Of a DNA stretch of 64,000 nucleotides, positions 16,962 through 28,098 are shown one piece after another. Under the pieces are notes generated by a model. It saw only the letters and a list, made by a program, of their open reading frames with translations. It did no database searches and was not told the DNA's origin. The position numbers and the translations under genes were made by a program. Position 1 is the first letter of the stretch. Each line of letters opens with the position of its first letter. The stretch is from Pseudomonas californiensis (GTDB taxonomy: Bacteria > Pseudomonadota > Gammaproteobacteria > Pseudomonadales > Pseudomonadaceae), in assembly GCF_021147775.1 (NCBI RefSeq), contig NZ_JAGTPK010000001.1:62001-126000 (forward strand). Reading direction: 5' to 3'.

Positions 16962-17747
16962 ATGACCAAGCGTTACAGCGCCCTGCTTACTGCATTGTTT
17001 GCCAGTCTGATGCTGAGCCAGACCCCAGCCCATGCCAATGGCTTGGACGATGTTGTAGCGCGTGGCACCCTGAAGGTCGCAGTGCCTCAGGATTTCCCGC
17101 CGTTCGGCTCGGTCGGTCCTGACATGAAGCCACGTGGTCTGGACATCGACACCGCACAACTGCTGGCAGACAAGTTGAAGGTCAAGCTGGAGCTGACGCC
17201 GGTCAACAGCACCAACCGTATTCCGTTTCTGACGACTGGCAAGGTGGATCTGGTGATCTCGAGCCTGGGTAAAAACCCGGATCGCGAGAAGGTCATCGAC
17301 TTCTCCCGCGCTTACGCACCCTTCTATCTTGCGGTGTTCGGGCCACCTGATGCGCCGATCAAAGACATCGCTGATCTGAATGGCAAGACCATCAGCGTTA
17401 CCCGTGGCGCCATCGAAGACATCGAGTTGTCGGCCGTTGCCCCTCAAGGCGCAACCATCAAGCGCTTTGAAGATAACAACTCGACCATCGCCGCCTACCT
17501 GGCTGGTCAGACCGACCTGATTGCCAGCGGTAACGTGGTCATGGTCGCTATCAGTGAACGCAACCCCAAGCGTATTCCGGCGCTGAAAGTGAAACTCAAG
17601 GACTCGCCTGTCTATGTTGGCGTGAACAAGGGTCAGCCAGAGCTGTTGGCCAAGGTCAACGAAATCCTTAATGCGGCAAAAGCTGACGGCACGCTGGAAA
17701 AAGCGTCGACGACCTGGCTGAAGCAGCCTCTGCCAAGCGATCTCTGA
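16962..17747 (+). CDS. Amino-acid ABC transporter substrate-binding protein
   Basis: A 261-residue periplasmic protein starting at ATG 16962 (GGAGA 7 nt upstream). The signal peptide ends near TPAHA/NGLDD. The family-3 solute-binding signatures are LKVAVPQDFPPFG, GLDIDTAQLLADKLKVKLELTPVN, LTTGKVDLVISSLGKNPDREKVIDFS and the SVTRGAIEDIEL hinge. It captures a polar amino acid or related compound for the permease below. The ligand cannot be fixed from sequence. First gene of a four-gene operon. Confidence 0.9.
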   Translation: MTKRYSALLTALFASLMLSQTPAHANGLDDVVARGTLKVAVPQDFPPFGSVGPDMKPRGLDIDTAQLLADKLKVKLELTPVNSTNRIPFLTTGKVDLVISSLGKNPDREKVIDFSRAYAPFYLAVFGPPDAPIKDIADLNGKTISVTRGAIEDIELSAVAPQGATIKRFEDNNSTIAAYLAGQTDLIASGNVVMVAISERNPKRIPALKVKLKDSPVYVGVNKGQPELLAKVNEILNAAKADGTLEKASTTWLKQPLPSDL

Positions 17748-17776
17748 TCAACGTTTACTGATCACAGGACCCGCCA

Positions 17777-18442
17777 ATGGCTTATCACTTCGACTTTACA
17801 CCGGTCCTGCAGAGCATTGATCTGCTGCTGCGCGGGGCTTTGTTCACGCTGGAACTGACCGCCATTGGCACGTTGCTGGGCGTCAGCCTGGGGATCGTCG
17901 GCGCTGTCGTTCGGGCCTGGAAGATCCAGCCCTTTGCGACGATCTTCGCGGTGTACGTAGAGCTGATCCGCAATACGCCGTTTCTGGTCCAGTTGTTCTT
18001 CATCTTCTTCGGTCTGCCGTCGCTGGGCGTGCAGATTTCGGAATGGCAGGCCGCCGTATTGGCGATGGTCATCAATCTGGGTGCCTACTCGACGGAGATC
18101 GTGCGGGCCGGCATTCAGGCGATTCCCAAAGGTCAGCTGGAGGCCGCGGCAGCACTGGCGATGAATCGCTACGAGGCGTTTCGCTATGTGGTGCTCGTCC
18201 CGGCACTGGGCAAGGTCTGGCCGGCATTGAGCAGCCAGATCATCATCGTCATGCTCGGTTCAGCGGTGTGCTCGCAGATTGCGACGGAGGAGCTGAGCTT
18301 TTTCGCCAACTTCATTCAGTCCCGCAACTTCCGGTCGTTCGAGACCTACATTGTGACCACGCTTATCTATCTGTGCATGGCGCTGCTGATCCGCCAGTTG
18401 CTGGCATGGATCGGGCGTCGTTACATCTCGAGGAGCCGCTGA
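17777..18442 (+). CDS. Amino-acid ABC transporter permease (first)
   Basis: This 221-residue inner-membrane protein has the HisM/QM permease layout with about five spans. LRGALFTLELTAIGTLLGVSLGIV is the first span, ELIRNTPFLVQLFFIFFGLP is the conserved polar-permease motif, and AYSTEIVRAGIQAIPKGQLEAAAALAM is the EAA loop that docks the ATPase. The stop overlaps the next start (ATGA), so the two permeases are made together as a heterodimer. Confidence 0.92.
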   Translation: MAYHFDFTPVLQSIDLLLRGALFTLELTAIGTLLGVSLGIVGAVVRAWKIQPFATIFAVYVELIRNTPFLVQLFFIFFGLPSLGVQISEWQAAVLAMVINLGAYSTEIVRAGIQAIPKGQLEAAAALAMNRYEAFRYVVLVPALGKVWPALSSQIIIVMLGSAVCSQIATEELSFFANFIQSRNFRSFETYIVTTLIYLCMALLIRQLLAWIGRRYISRSR

Positions 18443-19089
18443 TGGACTTCACCCTCTGGGACATCCTGCGCAACCTGCTGACCGGCCTGCAATGGACAGT
18501 GGCCCTGTCGCTGGTCGCGTTTATCGGCGGCGGTCTTATCGGCCTGCTGGTGATGGGCATGCGCACATCGCAGAAAACCGGCCCACGTGTGGCCGCCACC
18601 TTATATATAGAACTGTTCCAGGGTACCCCGCTGTTGATGCAGCTGTTTCTGGTGTTCTTCGGCGTGGCCCTGATGGGCATGGATATTTCGCCGTGGGCTG
18701 CGGCTGCGCTGGCATTGACGCTGTTCACCAGCGCCTATCTGGCGGAAATATGGCGTGGGTGCGTCGAGTCGATCTCCAAAGGCCAGTGGGAAGCTTCTGC
18801 CAGCCTGGCACTGACACCGCTCGAACAGATGCGTTATGTGATTCTGCCTCAGGCGCTGCGCATTGCCGTTGCGCCCACGGTCGGTTTTTCGGTGCAGGTC
18901 GTCAAAGGCACTGCGGTGACCTCGATCATCGGCTTCACCGAGCTGACCAAGACCGGCAGCATGCTGGCCAATGCCACGTTCGAACCTTTCATGGTCTATG
19001 GCTTCGTCGCCCTGGGCTATTTCATCCTTTGCTATCCCTTGTCGCTGTGTGCGCGCCATCTGGAAAGGAGACTGCATGCCTCTTCTTAG
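18442..19089 (+). CDS. Amino-acid ABC transporter permease (second)
   Basis: A 215-residue partner permease beginning MDFTLWDILRNLLTGLQWTV. It has the same motifs as the first: YIELFQGTPLLMQLFLVFFGV and the EAA loop AYLAEIWRGCVESISKGQWEASASLAL. The start at 18442 shares ATGA with the preceding stop. The 3' end overlaps the ATPase gene by 14 nt. Together the genes form a compact polar amino-acid uptake module. Confidence 0.92.
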   Translation: MDFTLWDILRNLLTGLQWTVALSLVAFIGGGLIGLLVMGMRTSQKTGPRVAATLYIELFQGTPLLMQLFLVFFGVALMGMDISPWAAAALALTLFTSAYLAEIWRGCVESISKGQWEASASLALTPLEQMRYVILPQALRIAVAPTVGFSVQVVKGTAVTSIIGFTELTKTGSMLANATFEPFMVYGFVALGYFILCYPLSLCARHLERRLHASS

Positions 19090-19810
19090 AATTTCCGCCC
19101 TGCATAAATACTACGGCGATCATCACGTACTCAAAGGCATCGATCTGACCGTCGAAGAAGGCCAGGTGGTCGCGATCATCGGTCGCAGTGGTTCGGGCAA
19201 AAGTACCCTGCTGCGCACACTGAACGGGCTGGAGTCGATCAACGACGGCGTGATCGAAGTGGATGGCGAGTACCTGGACGCTGCGCGCGCCGATCTGCGC
19301 ACTCTGCGTCAGAAGGTCGGCATGGTGTTCCAGCAGTTCAACCTTTTTCCGCACCTGAGCGTGGGCGAAAACGTGATGCTCGCGCCTCAGGTTGTACAGA
19401 AAGTGTCCAAGGCCGACGCCGCTGTTCTGGCAAGAAAGATGCTGGAGCGTGTCGGGCTGGGGGAAAAGTTCGATGCCTTTCCGGATCGTCTGTCCGGTGG
19501 TCAGCAGCAGCGTGTGGCGATTGCCCGGGCTTTGGCCATGTCGCCCAAGGTACTGCTGTGCGACGAAATCACCTCGGCGCTTGACCCGGAACTGGTCAGT
19601 GAAGTGCTCAGCGTGGTGCGCCAACTGGCTGCCGATGGCATGACGCTGATCATGGTGACCCACGAAATGCGCTTCGCCCGTGAAGTGGGCGACAAGCTGG
19701 TGTTCATGCACCAGGGCAAGGTGCATGAGGTGGGCGATCCGAAAGAGCTGTTCGCCAACCCCAAAACCCCAGAGCTGGCCAACTTCATCGGCAGCGTAGA
19801 GCACGCCTGA
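19076..19810 (+). CDS. Amino-acid ABC transporter ATP-binding protein
   Basis: This 244-residue ATPase starts at ATG 19076 inside the permease 3' end, with AAAGGAGA upstream. Walker A GRSGSGKST is at 36-44, the Q-loop is in GMVFQQFNLFPHLSVGEN, the signature is LSGGQQQRVAIARAL, Walker B is LLCDEITSALDPE and the switch His is in MVTHEM. It matches GlnQ/HisP length and motifs and powers the transporter encoded by the three preceding genes. This is the last gene of the operon. Confidence 0.95.
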   Translation: MPLLRISALHKYYGDHHVLKGIDLTVEEGQVVAIIGRSGSGKSTLLRTLNGLESINDGVIEVDGEYLDAARADLRTLRQKVGMVFQQFNLFPHLSVGENVMLAPQVVQKVSKADAAVLARKMLERVGLGEKFDAFPDRLSGGQQQRVAIARALAMSPKVLLCDEITSALDPELVSEVLSVVRQLAADGMTLIMVTHEMRFAREVGDKLVFMHQGKVHEVGDPKELFANPKTPELANFIGSVEHA

Positions 19811-19875
19811 TATCCAGCCCTGCGCTTTACTTGCTGACCCTCAGAGGGCGCATCTCTCGCAAATGCTTCAATCGC

Positions 19876-19899
19876 TGTGGGAGTGAGCTTGCTCGCGAA
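19876..19899 (+). repeat. Pseudomonas REP element
   Basis: TGTGGGAGTGAGCTTGCTCG followed by CGAA is the typical imperfect-palindrome REP of pseudomonads (GAGCAAGCTC core). It lies in the 347-nt gap between the ABC operon and ppx. Apart from this and a presumed ppx promoter I see nothing else in the gap. Confidence 0.8.
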
Positions 19900-20157
19900 G
19901 GCTGAGGGTCAGGCGACGCATCTCTGGCAGGTGTACTTCATTGCCCTTGAGTAGCAATTCAGGCTTCTATTCATGGCGTTTGGGCATCATTCCATGCCGT
20001 TCGGTGCTGTACCGGGTCCTGTGGACGCCTTAATGCCGCTGTTCTTGCGGAGTGTGTTCCAGAACTTGGGGTATTTGACCCGCCCGGACAGCTTCGCGTT
20101 GGCGGCGGGCATGGTTCGTGGCACGATGGCGCGGTTATCGAACGGGATTTCCTGACC

Positions 20158-21660
20158 ATGCCGCAATCAAAACCCAAGAATCTTTCACTGATCGCCGCTA
20201 TCGACCTGGGCTCCAACAGCTTCCATATGGTCGTGGCAAAAGCCAATCAGGGCGAAATTCGCATTCTTGAGCGCCTGGGCGAGAAGGTACAGCTGGCCGC
20301 CGGCATCAATGAAGAGCGCCAACTCACCGAAGAATCCATGCAGCGCGGGCTTGACTGCCTCAAGCGCTTTGCCCAACTGATCAACGGCCTGCCGCTTGGC
20401 GCGGTCCGTATCGTGGGTACCAATGCATTGCGCGAAGCGCGCAACCGCAACGATTTCATTCACCGTGCCGAAGAAATCCTCGGCCATCCGGTGGAAGTCA
20501 TCTCGGGCCGTGAAGAAGCCCGTCTGATCTATCTCGGCGTTTCCCATACGCTGGCCGATACTCCAGGCAAGCGCCTGGTTGCCGACATCGGCGGCGGTAG
20601 TACCGAATTCATCATCGGTCAGCGCTTCGAGCCGCTGCTGCGCGAAAGCTTGCAGATGGGGTGCGTCAGCTTTACCCAGCGCTATTTCCGCGACGGCAAG
20701 GTCACACCAGCACGTTATGCGCAGGCTTATACCGCCGCGCGTCTCGAGATCATGAGTATCGAGCATGCGCTGCATCGTCTGAAGTGGGATGAAGCGATCG
20801 GCTCGTCCGGCACCATTCGCGCCATTGGCCTGGCACTCAAGGCCAACGGCTACGGGGCCGGTGAGGTAAACGCCGAAGGGCTGGCGTGGCTCAAGCGCAA
20901 ACTGTTCAAGCTGGGCGACGTCGAGAAGATCGATTTTGACGGCATCAAGCCTGATCGTCGGGCGATTTTCCCGGCCGGTCTGGCCATTCTGGAAGCGATT
21001 TTCGACGCGCTTGACCTGAAACGTATGGACCATTGTGAAGGCGCTCTGCGTGAGGGCGTGCTGTATGACCTCATGGGTCGTCATCATCATGAAGATGTGC
21101 GTGAGCGTACGCTCAGCTCGCTGATGGACCGCTATCACGTTGATCTGGAACAGGCAGCTCGCGTCGAAAGCAAGGCGCTGCATGCGCTGGAACAGGTCGC
21201 CGTCAGCTGGGAACTGCAGCACGAGAGTTACGCCGAACTGCTGAGTTGGGCCGCCAAGGTGCATGAAGTCGGGCTGGATATTGCCCACTATCACTACCAC
21301 AAGCACGGCGCCTACTTGATCGAACACTCCGACCTGGCGGGTTTTTCACGCGAAGACCAGCAAATGCTCGCGCTGCTGGTGCGCGGTCATCGCCGTAACA
21401 TTCCCAAGGACAAGTTTGCCGAGTTCGGCGATGAAGGCATCAAGCTGATTCGCCTGTGCGTGCTGCTGCGCTTTGCGATTCTGTTCCACCACATCCGCGG
21501 TACCCAAGAGATGCCGCGCGTGGTGTTGCGTGCCGACGGTCCGAACCTGGATGCAGAGTTCCCGGACGGCTGGCTGGAAAACAACCAGCTGACTCAGGCC
21601 GACTTCGCGCTTGAAGCGGAGTGGCTGACCCGAGTCGGCATCGTCTTCAGCGTACGCTGA
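20158..21660 (+). CDS. ppx: Exopolyphosphatase
   Basis: A 500-residue Ppx/GppA-family enzyme. The actin-like ATPase-fold phosphate loops are visible: [15 protein letters not shown] at about 13-27 and [13 protein letters not shown] at about 142-154. A C-terminal HD-like domain contains [26 protein letters not shown]. It releases phosphate from the ends of polyphosphate chains and can act on pppGpp in some species. It is convergent with ppk1; the final 14 nt overlap and form a perfect palindrome. Confidence 0.95.
   Translation: MPQSKPKNLSLIAAIDLGSNSFHMVVAKANQGEIRILERLGEKVQLAAGINEERQLTEESMQRGLDCLKRFAQLINGLPLGAVRIVGTNALREARNRNDFIHRAEEILGHPVEVISGREEARLIYLGVSHTLADTPGKRLVADIGGGSTEFIIGQRFEPLLRESLQMGCVSFTQRYFRDGKVTPARYAQAYTAARLEIMSIEHALHRLKWDEAIGSSGTIRAIGLALKANGYGAGEVNAEGLAWLKRKLFKLGDVEKIDFDGIKPDRRAIFPAGLAILEAIFDALDLKRMDHCEGALREGVLYDLMGRHHHEDVRERTLSSLMDRYHVDLEQAARVESKALHALEQVAVSWELQHESYAELLSWAAKVHEVGLDIAHYHYHKHGAYLIEHSDLAGFSREDQQMLALLVRGHRRNIPKDKFAEFGDEGIKLIRLCVLLRFAILFHHIRGTQEMPRVVLRADGPNLDAEFPDGWLENNQLTQADFALEAEWLTRVGIVFSVR
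21647..21660. other. Palindromic stop overlap of ppx and ppk1
   Basis: TCAGCGTACGCTGA is a perfect 14-bp palindrome. Read on either strand it gives AGC GTA CGC TGA, so both Ppx and Ppk1 end in Ser-Val-Arg-stop encoded by the same base pairs. Confidence 0.9.
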
Positions 21661-23857
21661 GGACCGGGTTGCTCAGGCGCTCGAGCAGAGTCGCCTGGGC
21701 GCTTCGAGCGTTCTGGTTGCCGGTCGGCGTGCTGCGCACGTAACGCCCGTCTGACTGCAGCAGCCAGCTGTGGGTGTTGTCGGTCAGGTAGCTCTCCAGC
21801 TCCTTTTTCACACGCAGGATCAGTTTCTTGCCTTCCACCGGGAAGCAGGTCTCGACACGCTTGTCGAGGTTGCGCTCCATCCAGTCGGCGCTGGACAGGA
21901 ACATCTGCTCGTCGCCGCCGTTGAGGAAGTAGAACACCCGCGTGTGCTCCAGGAAGCGGCCGATGATCGAGCGCACATGAATGTTGTGCGAGACACCGGC
22001 GATGCCCGGACGCAAGCAGCACATGCCGCGCACTACCAGATCGATACGCACGCCAGACTGGCTGGCCTTGTACAGCGCCCGAATGATTTTCGGGTCTGTC
22101 AGCGAGTTGAACTTGGCGATGATGTGCGCAGGCTTGCCGTCGAGCGCAAATTGCGTCTCACGGGCAATCATGTCGAGCATGCCTTTTTTCAGGGTGAACG
22201 GCGCGTGCAGCAGTTTCTTCATACGCAGCGTCTTGCCCATGCCGATCAACTGGCTGAACAGTTTGCCGACGTCTTCGCATAACGCATCGTCAGAGGTCAG
22301 CAGGCTGTAGTCGGTATACAGACGGGCGTTGCCTGCGTGGTAGTTGCCGGTGCCCAAATGCGCGTAACGCACGATTTCACCGGCTTCCCGGCGCAGGATC
22401 AGCATCATCTTGGCGTGCGTCTTGAAGCCGACGACACCGTAGATGACGACCGCGCCCGCTGCCTGCAAGCGACTGGCCAGTTGCAGGTTGGACTCTTCGT
22501 CGAAGCGGGCACGCAATTCAATGACTGCGGTTACTTCCTTGCCGTTGCGCGCGGCATCGACAAGGGCGTCGACGATTTCCGAGTTCGCGCCGCTGCGGTA
22601 CAGCGTCTGACGCACCGCCAGCACGTGCGGGTCTTTTGCCGCCTGGCGCAGCAGATCGACCACCGGCGTGAAAGATTCGAATGGGTGCAGCAAGAGGATG
22701 TCCTGCTTGCTGACCACGCTGAAGATGTTCTCGCTGTTCTGCAACAGCTTGGGGATTGCCGGAGTGAACGGCAGGTATTGCAGTTCCGGATGGCTGTCGA
22801 GCCCAGTGATGCTGAACAGGCGCGTCAGGTTGACCGGGCCGTTGACCTGATACAACTCGGACTCGTTCAGGTTGAATTGCTTGAGCAGGTAGTCAGACAA
22901 ATGCTTGGGACATGTGTCTGCCACTTCCAGGCGTACGGCATCGCCGTAACGACGCGAGAACAGCTCGCCGCGCAGCGCGCGTGCAAGGTCTTCCACGTCT
23001 TCAGAGTCCAGCGCCAGGTCGGCGTTACGGGTCAGGCGGAATTGATAGCAGCCCTTGACCTTCATGCCCTGGAACAGGTCGTCGGCGTGGGCATGGATCA
23101 TGGATGACAGGAACACGAAATTGTCGCCCGGCCCGCAGACATCTTCCGGCACCTTGATGATGCGTGGCAGCAGACGTGGCGCAGGAATGATCGCCAGGCC
23201 CGAGTCACGGCCGAACGCATCAATACCTTCAAGCTCGACGATGAAGTTCAGGCTCTTGTTGACCAAAAGCGGGAACGGATGCGTCGGGTCCAGGCCGATC
23301 GGGGTGATGATCGGTGCGATCTCGTCACGGAAGTAGCGACGCACCCAGGTTTTGAGTTTGGTGGTCCAGTGACGGCGGCGGATGAAGCGCACCTGATGCT
23401 TTTCAAGTTCAGGCAGCAGAATATCGTTGAGGATCGCGTACTGACGATCCACATGACCGTGGACCAGCTCGCTGATCCGGGCCAATGCCTGGTGAGGCTG
23501 CAAGCCATCGGCACCCGCCTGTTCACGGGCAAAGGTGATCTGCTTCTTGAGACCCGCCACGCGAATCTCGAAGAACTCATCCAGGTTGCTGGAGAAAATC
23601 AGCAGGAACTTCAGCCGCTCCAGCAGCGGATAGGACTCATCGAGCGCCTGCTCCAGTACCCGTATGTTGAACTGCAGTTGAGACAGTTCACGGTGGATGT
23701 ACAGGCTGCTGTCGTCCAGGTTGGGAACGACGATAGCGGGCACCGCGGCAACAGGTGCCTCGACGGCCGGTATGACTTCGATCTCGGGCTCAACCATGGG
23801 CGTTGCCTCCTGAACATCGACTTCAACAGCGGCTTCGATGATTCCTTCGGTATTCAT
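21647..23857 (-). CDS. ppk: Polyphosphate kinase 1
   Basis: A 736-residue PPK1, longer than the usual 690 because of an N-terminal extension of about 45 residues rich in Val, Glu, Ala and Pro ([19 protein letters not shown]) that precedes the family start [21 protein letters not shown]. The core has [20 protein letters not shown], the autophosphorylated His in [10 protein letters not shown] and the second His motif [15 protein letters not shown]. It makes polyphosphate from ATP at the membrane periphery. Opposed by Ppx, encoded tail to tail. A later start cannot be excluded, but no better ribosome binding site is visible. Confidence 0.95.
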   Translation of the reverse strand: MNTEGIIEAAVEVDVQEATPMVEPEIEVIPAVEAPVAAVPAIVVPNLDDSSLYIHRELSQLQFNIRVLEQALDESYPLLERLKFLLIFSSNLDEFFEIRVAGLKKQITFAREQAGADGLQPHQALARISELVHGHVDRQYAILNDILLPELEKHQVRFIRRRHWTTKLKTWVRRYFRDEIAPIITPIGLDPTHPFPLLVNKSLNFIVELEGIDAFGRDSGLAIIPAPRLLPRIIKVPEDVCGPGDNFVFLSSMIHAHADDLFQGMKVKGCYQFRLTRNADLALDSEDVEDLARALRGELFSRRYGDAVRLEVADTCPKHLSDYLLKQFNLNESELYQVNGPVNLTRLFSITGLDSHPELQYLPFTPAIPKLLQNSENIFSVVSKQDILLLHPFESFTPVVDLLRQAAKDPHVLAVRQTLYRSGANSEIVDALVDAARNGKEVTAVIELRARFDEESNLQLASRLQAAGAVVIYGVVGFKTHAKMMLILRREAGEIVRYAHLGTGNYHAGNARLYTDYSLLTSDDALCEDVGKLFSQLIGMGKTLRMKKLLHAPFTLKKGMLDMIARETQFALDGKPAHIIAKFNSLTDPKIIRALYKASQSGVRIDLVVRGMCCLRPGIAGVSHNIHVRSIIGRFLEHTRVFYFLNGGDEQMFLSSADWMERNLDKRVETCFPVEGKKLILRVKKELESYLTDNTHSWLLQSDGRYVRSTPTGNQNARSAQATLLERLSNPVLSVR

Positions 23858-23873
23858 GAATGATCCTGTGAGG

Positions 23874-24935
<1,062 letters not shown>

Positions 24936-25114
24936 TCATTATGACCAATGTGTGACAGTCATGGTTCGACCTGCGACTGCAGGCCGCAGCCATGCGACCT
25001 GTAAGGATCGGTCATTGTGGTTGCAAGAATCTTTAACGTCGAGACACATATCGACACTTTCATCCTTGCCTTGGGCGAGTTAGGCTGCGCGTTCATTTCG
25101 CCAGCATCCAGACA

Positions 25115-25765
25115 ATGCTCCAGAATTTCTTGAATGAATTCGGCTACTTTGCCCTCTTCCTAGGCACCTTCTTTGAAGGCGAGACCATTTTGGTTCTTGC
25201 CGGATTCCTGGCGTTCCGTGGATACATGGACCTTAATATCGTGATTATGGTGGCCTTCTGCGGAAGTTACGCGGGCGATCAGTTGTGGTATTTCATGGGG
25301 CGCAAACACGGCCGCAAACTGCTTGCACGCAAGCCCCGCTGGCAGCTCATGGGTGACAAGGCGCTCAGACTGGTGCGCAAGCACCCGGACATCTGGGTGC
25401 TGAGTTTTCGTTTTGTCTATGGCCTGCGAACGGTCATGCCGGTGGCCATCGGTCTGTCTGGCTACCCACCTGGGCGCTATCTGTTGCTCAACGGCATTGG
25501 TGCTGCGGTCTGGGCAGCAGCGTTGGGTTCGGCGGCTTACCACTTTGGCGCCGTTCTCGAAGGTTTGCTGGGCAACGTCAAAAAATACGAGCTTTGGGTG
25601 CTGGGCGCACTGGTGCTGCTGGGTCTGGGCCTCTGGCTGCGTCGGCGCATCAAGAATGCCCGCATCGCACGCGAAGAAAAGCGTTACTGCGGTTCGGCGG
25701 CAGCGTCGGATCTCGACACGCCTGCTGAGGTCCCTGTCGACCTGACGAAAAAAACCGACGACTGA
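25115..25765 (+). CDS. DedA family membrane protein
   Basis: A 216-residue inner-membrane protein with the DedA/VTT domain: FFEGETILVLAGFLAFRG at about 19-36, GSYAGDQLWYFMGRKHGRKLL (G-x-x-x-G-D/W-Y-x-G-x-x-x-G), and FRFVYGLRTVMPVAIGLSGYPPGRYLLLNGIGAAVW. DedA proteins are lipid scramblases/flippases (undecaprenyl phosphate or phosphatidylethanolamine in relatives) needed for membrane potential and drug tolerance. The basic/acidic tail (about 180-216) is cytosolic. A GC-rich hairpin follows at 25787. Confidence 0.9.
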   Translation: MLQNFLNEFGYFALFLGTFFEGETILVLAGFLAFRGYMDLNIVIMVAFCGSYAGDQLWYFMGRKHGRKLLARKPRWQLMGDKALRLVRKHPDIWVLSFRFVYGLRTVMPVAIGLSGYPPGRYLLLNGIGAAVWAAALGSAAYHFGAVLEGLLGNVKKYELWVLGALVLLGLGLWLRRRIKNARIAREEKRYCGSAAASDLDTPAEVPVDLTKKTDD

Positions 25766-25786
25766 TTGCAGCGTCGAGCAATACCC

Positions 25787-25814
25787 CCGAGCGCAGGCCT
25801 ACGGCCTCGCTCGG
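25787..25814 (+). repeat. GC-rich hairpin downstream of dedA
   Basis: CCGAGCGCAGGCC-ta-GGCC(T)CGCTCGG forms a 12-bp stem with a single bulge. There is no T run, so it may protect the dedA mRNA 3' end or help factor-dependent termination rather than act as an intrinsic terminator. Confidence 0.5.
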
Positions 25815-25996
25815 TGGCCGCGCACTGTCGTGGCCTGCCCTCTTGATGTCTTGTGTCCCTGCCCTTCCTGCCCGCCCTGATTGACGCCTCGACTCGACTG
25901 ATACTGAACAGACGGCGGACAATGCGATCCATTGGTAGACGCGTCATGAGAAAACGCGGCTCGACCCAGGGTCGCTCAAGTCAAGGAGTCGAGGTT

Positions 25997-26665
25997 ATGC
26001 AAAAGAAAGTGGCGGTGATCCTGTCAGGCTGCGGTGTCTACGATGGTGCCGAAATCCACGAAAGCGTCCTGACTCTGCTGCGTCTGGATCAGCGCGGTGC
26101 ACAGGTCCAGTGTTTTGCGCCGGACATTGATCAGCATCATGTCGTCAATCACCTGACCGGCGAAGAAATGCCCGAGAAGCGCAATGTGCTGATCGAGTCG
26201 GCACGTATCGCCCGTGGCGAGGTGAAGGACATACGCGAGGCGAGTGTCGAAGAGTTTGATGCGCTGATCATTCCGGGCGGCTTCGGCTCGGCGAAAAACC
26301 TTTCCGATCTTGCGCTGCAAGGCGCTGAATGCAGAGTGGAGGCCGGTCTGCTGGCGTTGGCTGAGGCGTTTGCCGAAGCGGGCAAGCCGGTGGGTCTTAT
26401 CTGTATCACTCCGGCGCTGGCGGCGAAAATCTACGGCCCTGGCGTGACCTGTACGATTGGCAACGATGCGGAGACGGCGGCAACCATCACAAAAATGTGC
26501 GGGATCCACGAAGACTGCAATGTGGATGACATTGTGGAAGACAGCGCGAGGAAGCTGGTCAGCACGCCGGCATACATGGTCGCTAAAAGCATCGGTGAGG
26601 CCGCATCAGGCATCAACAAGCTGGTTGACCGGGTGCTGGAGCTGACGCATGAGCAGGATGCCTGA
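25997..26665 (+). CDS. elbB: Glyoxalase ElbB (DJ-1/PfpI family)
   Basis: A 222-residue protein starting at ATG 25997 after AAGGAGTCGAGGTT. It begins MQKKVAVILSGCGVYDGAEIHE and contains the DALIIPGGFGSAKNLSDLALQG and GLICITPALAAKI segments typical of ElbB. The nucleophile-elbow Cys lies in LICIT. Members have weak glyoxalase activity and were linked to isoprenoid synthesis in E. coli. The in-frame sequence upstream of 25997 is not conserved-looking and is excluded. Confidence 0.92.
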   Translation: MQKKVAVILSGCGVYDGAEIHESVLTLLRLDQRGAQVQCFAPDIDQHHVVNHLTGEEMPEKRNVLIESARIARGEVKDIREASVEEFDALIIPGGFGSAKNLSDLALQGAECRVEAGLLALAEAFAEAGKPVGLICITPALAAKIYGPGVTCTIGNDAETAATITKMCGIHEDCNVDDIVEDSARKLVSTPAYMVAKSIGEAASGINKLVDRVLELTHEQDA

Positions 26666-26734
26666 GAAGGCCTCTGAGCTGTTCTGAGGCGGCTCGTTAT
26701 AAGCGGTCGGCTTTTGCCCCTGCTGCCCTGAACG

Positions 26735-26778
26735 AAAAAAGCTCGCCGTCAACGTTTCCGTCGACGGCGAGCTTTTTT
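26735..26778. terminator. Bidirectional terminator between elbB and citMHS
   Basis: A perfect-looking A6-GCTCGCCGTC ... GACGGCGAGC-T6 hairpin serves both converging genes: six T follow on the plus strand and six on the minus strand. Confidence 0.9.
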
Positions 26779-26790
26779 GGCTTTGCGGAG

Positions 26791-28098
26791 TTACATGCTG
26801 CTATACAGCGGGAAGATCCCCATCAGCAGTGCAGCGACCAGAATGCACATGCACACCAGGATCGCCCATTTCAGCGTGAAGCGCTGATGATCACCAAACT
26901 CGATACCGGCCAGAGCCACCAGCAGGTAGGTTGAAGGCACCAACGGGCTGAGCAAGTGCACGGGCTGACCGACGATCGAAGCGCGTGCCATTTCCACTGG
27001 CGTGATGCCGTAGTGGGCAGCTGCTTCTGACAGCACCGGCAATACGCCGTAGTAGAACGCATCGTTGGACATGAAGAAGGTAAACGGCATGCTCACCAGA
27101 GCGGTGATGACCGCCAGGTAAGGGCCCAGTGCGTCCGGGATCACGGCCAACAGGCTTTTCGACATGGCATCGACCATGCCGGTGCCGGTCAGAATGCCAG
27201 TGAAGATGCCTGCTGCGAAGATCAGGCCGACCACTGCCAATACACTACCGGCGTGGGCCGAAACACGATCTTTCTGATCCTGCAGGTTCGGGTAGTTGAT
27301 GATCATCGCGATACTGAAGGCGATCATGAACAGCACAGGCAGAGGCAGCAGGCCCATGATCAGTGCAACCATCAATACCAGGGTCAGGCCGCCGTTGAAC
27401 CAGATCAGTTTAGGGCGACGTGCATCCGGGAACTGTGAAACGCTGATTTCGCTGTGATCGACTTCATCACCCTGCAGGTGCAGCTCACCCAGGCGAGCAC
27501 GTTCGCGTTTGCCGTAAAAGTAGGCAATCGCCAGAATCGCGACAACGCCCGCCAGCATCGCCGGAATCATCGGGACGAAAATGTCCGACGCATCAACGTG
27601 CAAGGCACTGGCGGCACGAGCAGTAGGTCCGCCCCATGGGGTCATGTTCATCACGCCGCCTGCCAGAATGATCAGGCCTGCCATGATCCGCGGGCTCATG
27701 CCGACGCGGCTGTACAGTGGCAGCATCGCGGCCACGCAGATCATGTAAGTGGTTGCACCGTCACCGTCCAGCGAAACCACCAGCGCAAGTACTGCGGTAC
27801 CGACCGAAATGCGCATCGGGTCGCCCTTCACCATCTTCAGGATCTTGCGCACGGCCGGGTCGAACAGGCCGGAGTCGATCATCAGGGCAAAGTAGAGAAT
27901 GGCGAACATCAGCATGACGCCGGTAGGCGCCAGCTTGGTGATGCCTGCGAGCATCATCGGGCCTATCTGCGCGGCAAAGCCACCAAACAGAGCGAAAATG
28001 ATTGGGACCAGAATCAGGGCGATCAGCGCGGTCATGCGCTTGCTCATGATCAGGTACATGAACGCAATGACCATGGCAAAGCCAAGGAAAGTCAGCAT
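26791..28098 (-). CDS. Citrate-metal/H+ symporter, CitMHS family
   Basis: A 435-residue membrane protein with about 12 spans, matching CitM/CitH: MLTFLGFAMVIAFMYLIMSKRMTALIALI at the start, the VSLDGDGATTYMI motif at about 109-121 and GVMNMTPWGGPTARAASAL at about 147-165, and a second pseudo-repeat motif MSNDAFYYGVLPVL. It imports citrate complexed to Mg2+ or Ca2+ with protons. CTGGAG lies 7 nt before the start. No tripartite or two-component regulator is adjacent; an A-rich element and tiny reading frame lie upstream. Confidence 0.92.
   Translation of the reverse strand: MLTFLGFAMVIAFMYLIMSKRMTALIALILVPIIFALFGGFAAQIGPMMLAGITKLAPTGVMLMFAILYFALMIDSGLFDPAVRKILKMVKGDPMRISVGTAVLALVVSLDGDGATTYMICVAAMLPLYSRVGMSPRIMAGLIILAGGVMNMTPWGGPTARAASALHVDASDIFVPMIPAMLAGVVAILAIAYFYGKRERARLGELHLQGDEVDHSEISVSQFPDARRPKLIWFNGGLTLVLMVALIMGLLPLPVLFMIAFSIAMIINYPNLQDQKDRVSAHAGSVLAVVGLIFAAGIFTGILTGTGMVDAMSKSLLAVIPDALGPYLAVITALVSMPFTFFMSNDAFYYGVLPVLSEAAAHYGITPVEMARASIVGQPVHLLSPLVPSTYLLVALAGIEFGDHQRFTLKWAILVCMCILVAALLMGIFPLYSSM

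Noticed and set aside
19973..20155. 60-residue frame just upstream of ppx
   Set aside because: No ribosome binding site, no motif, and it overlaps the presumed ppx promoter region; an overlapping minus-strand frame is equally open.
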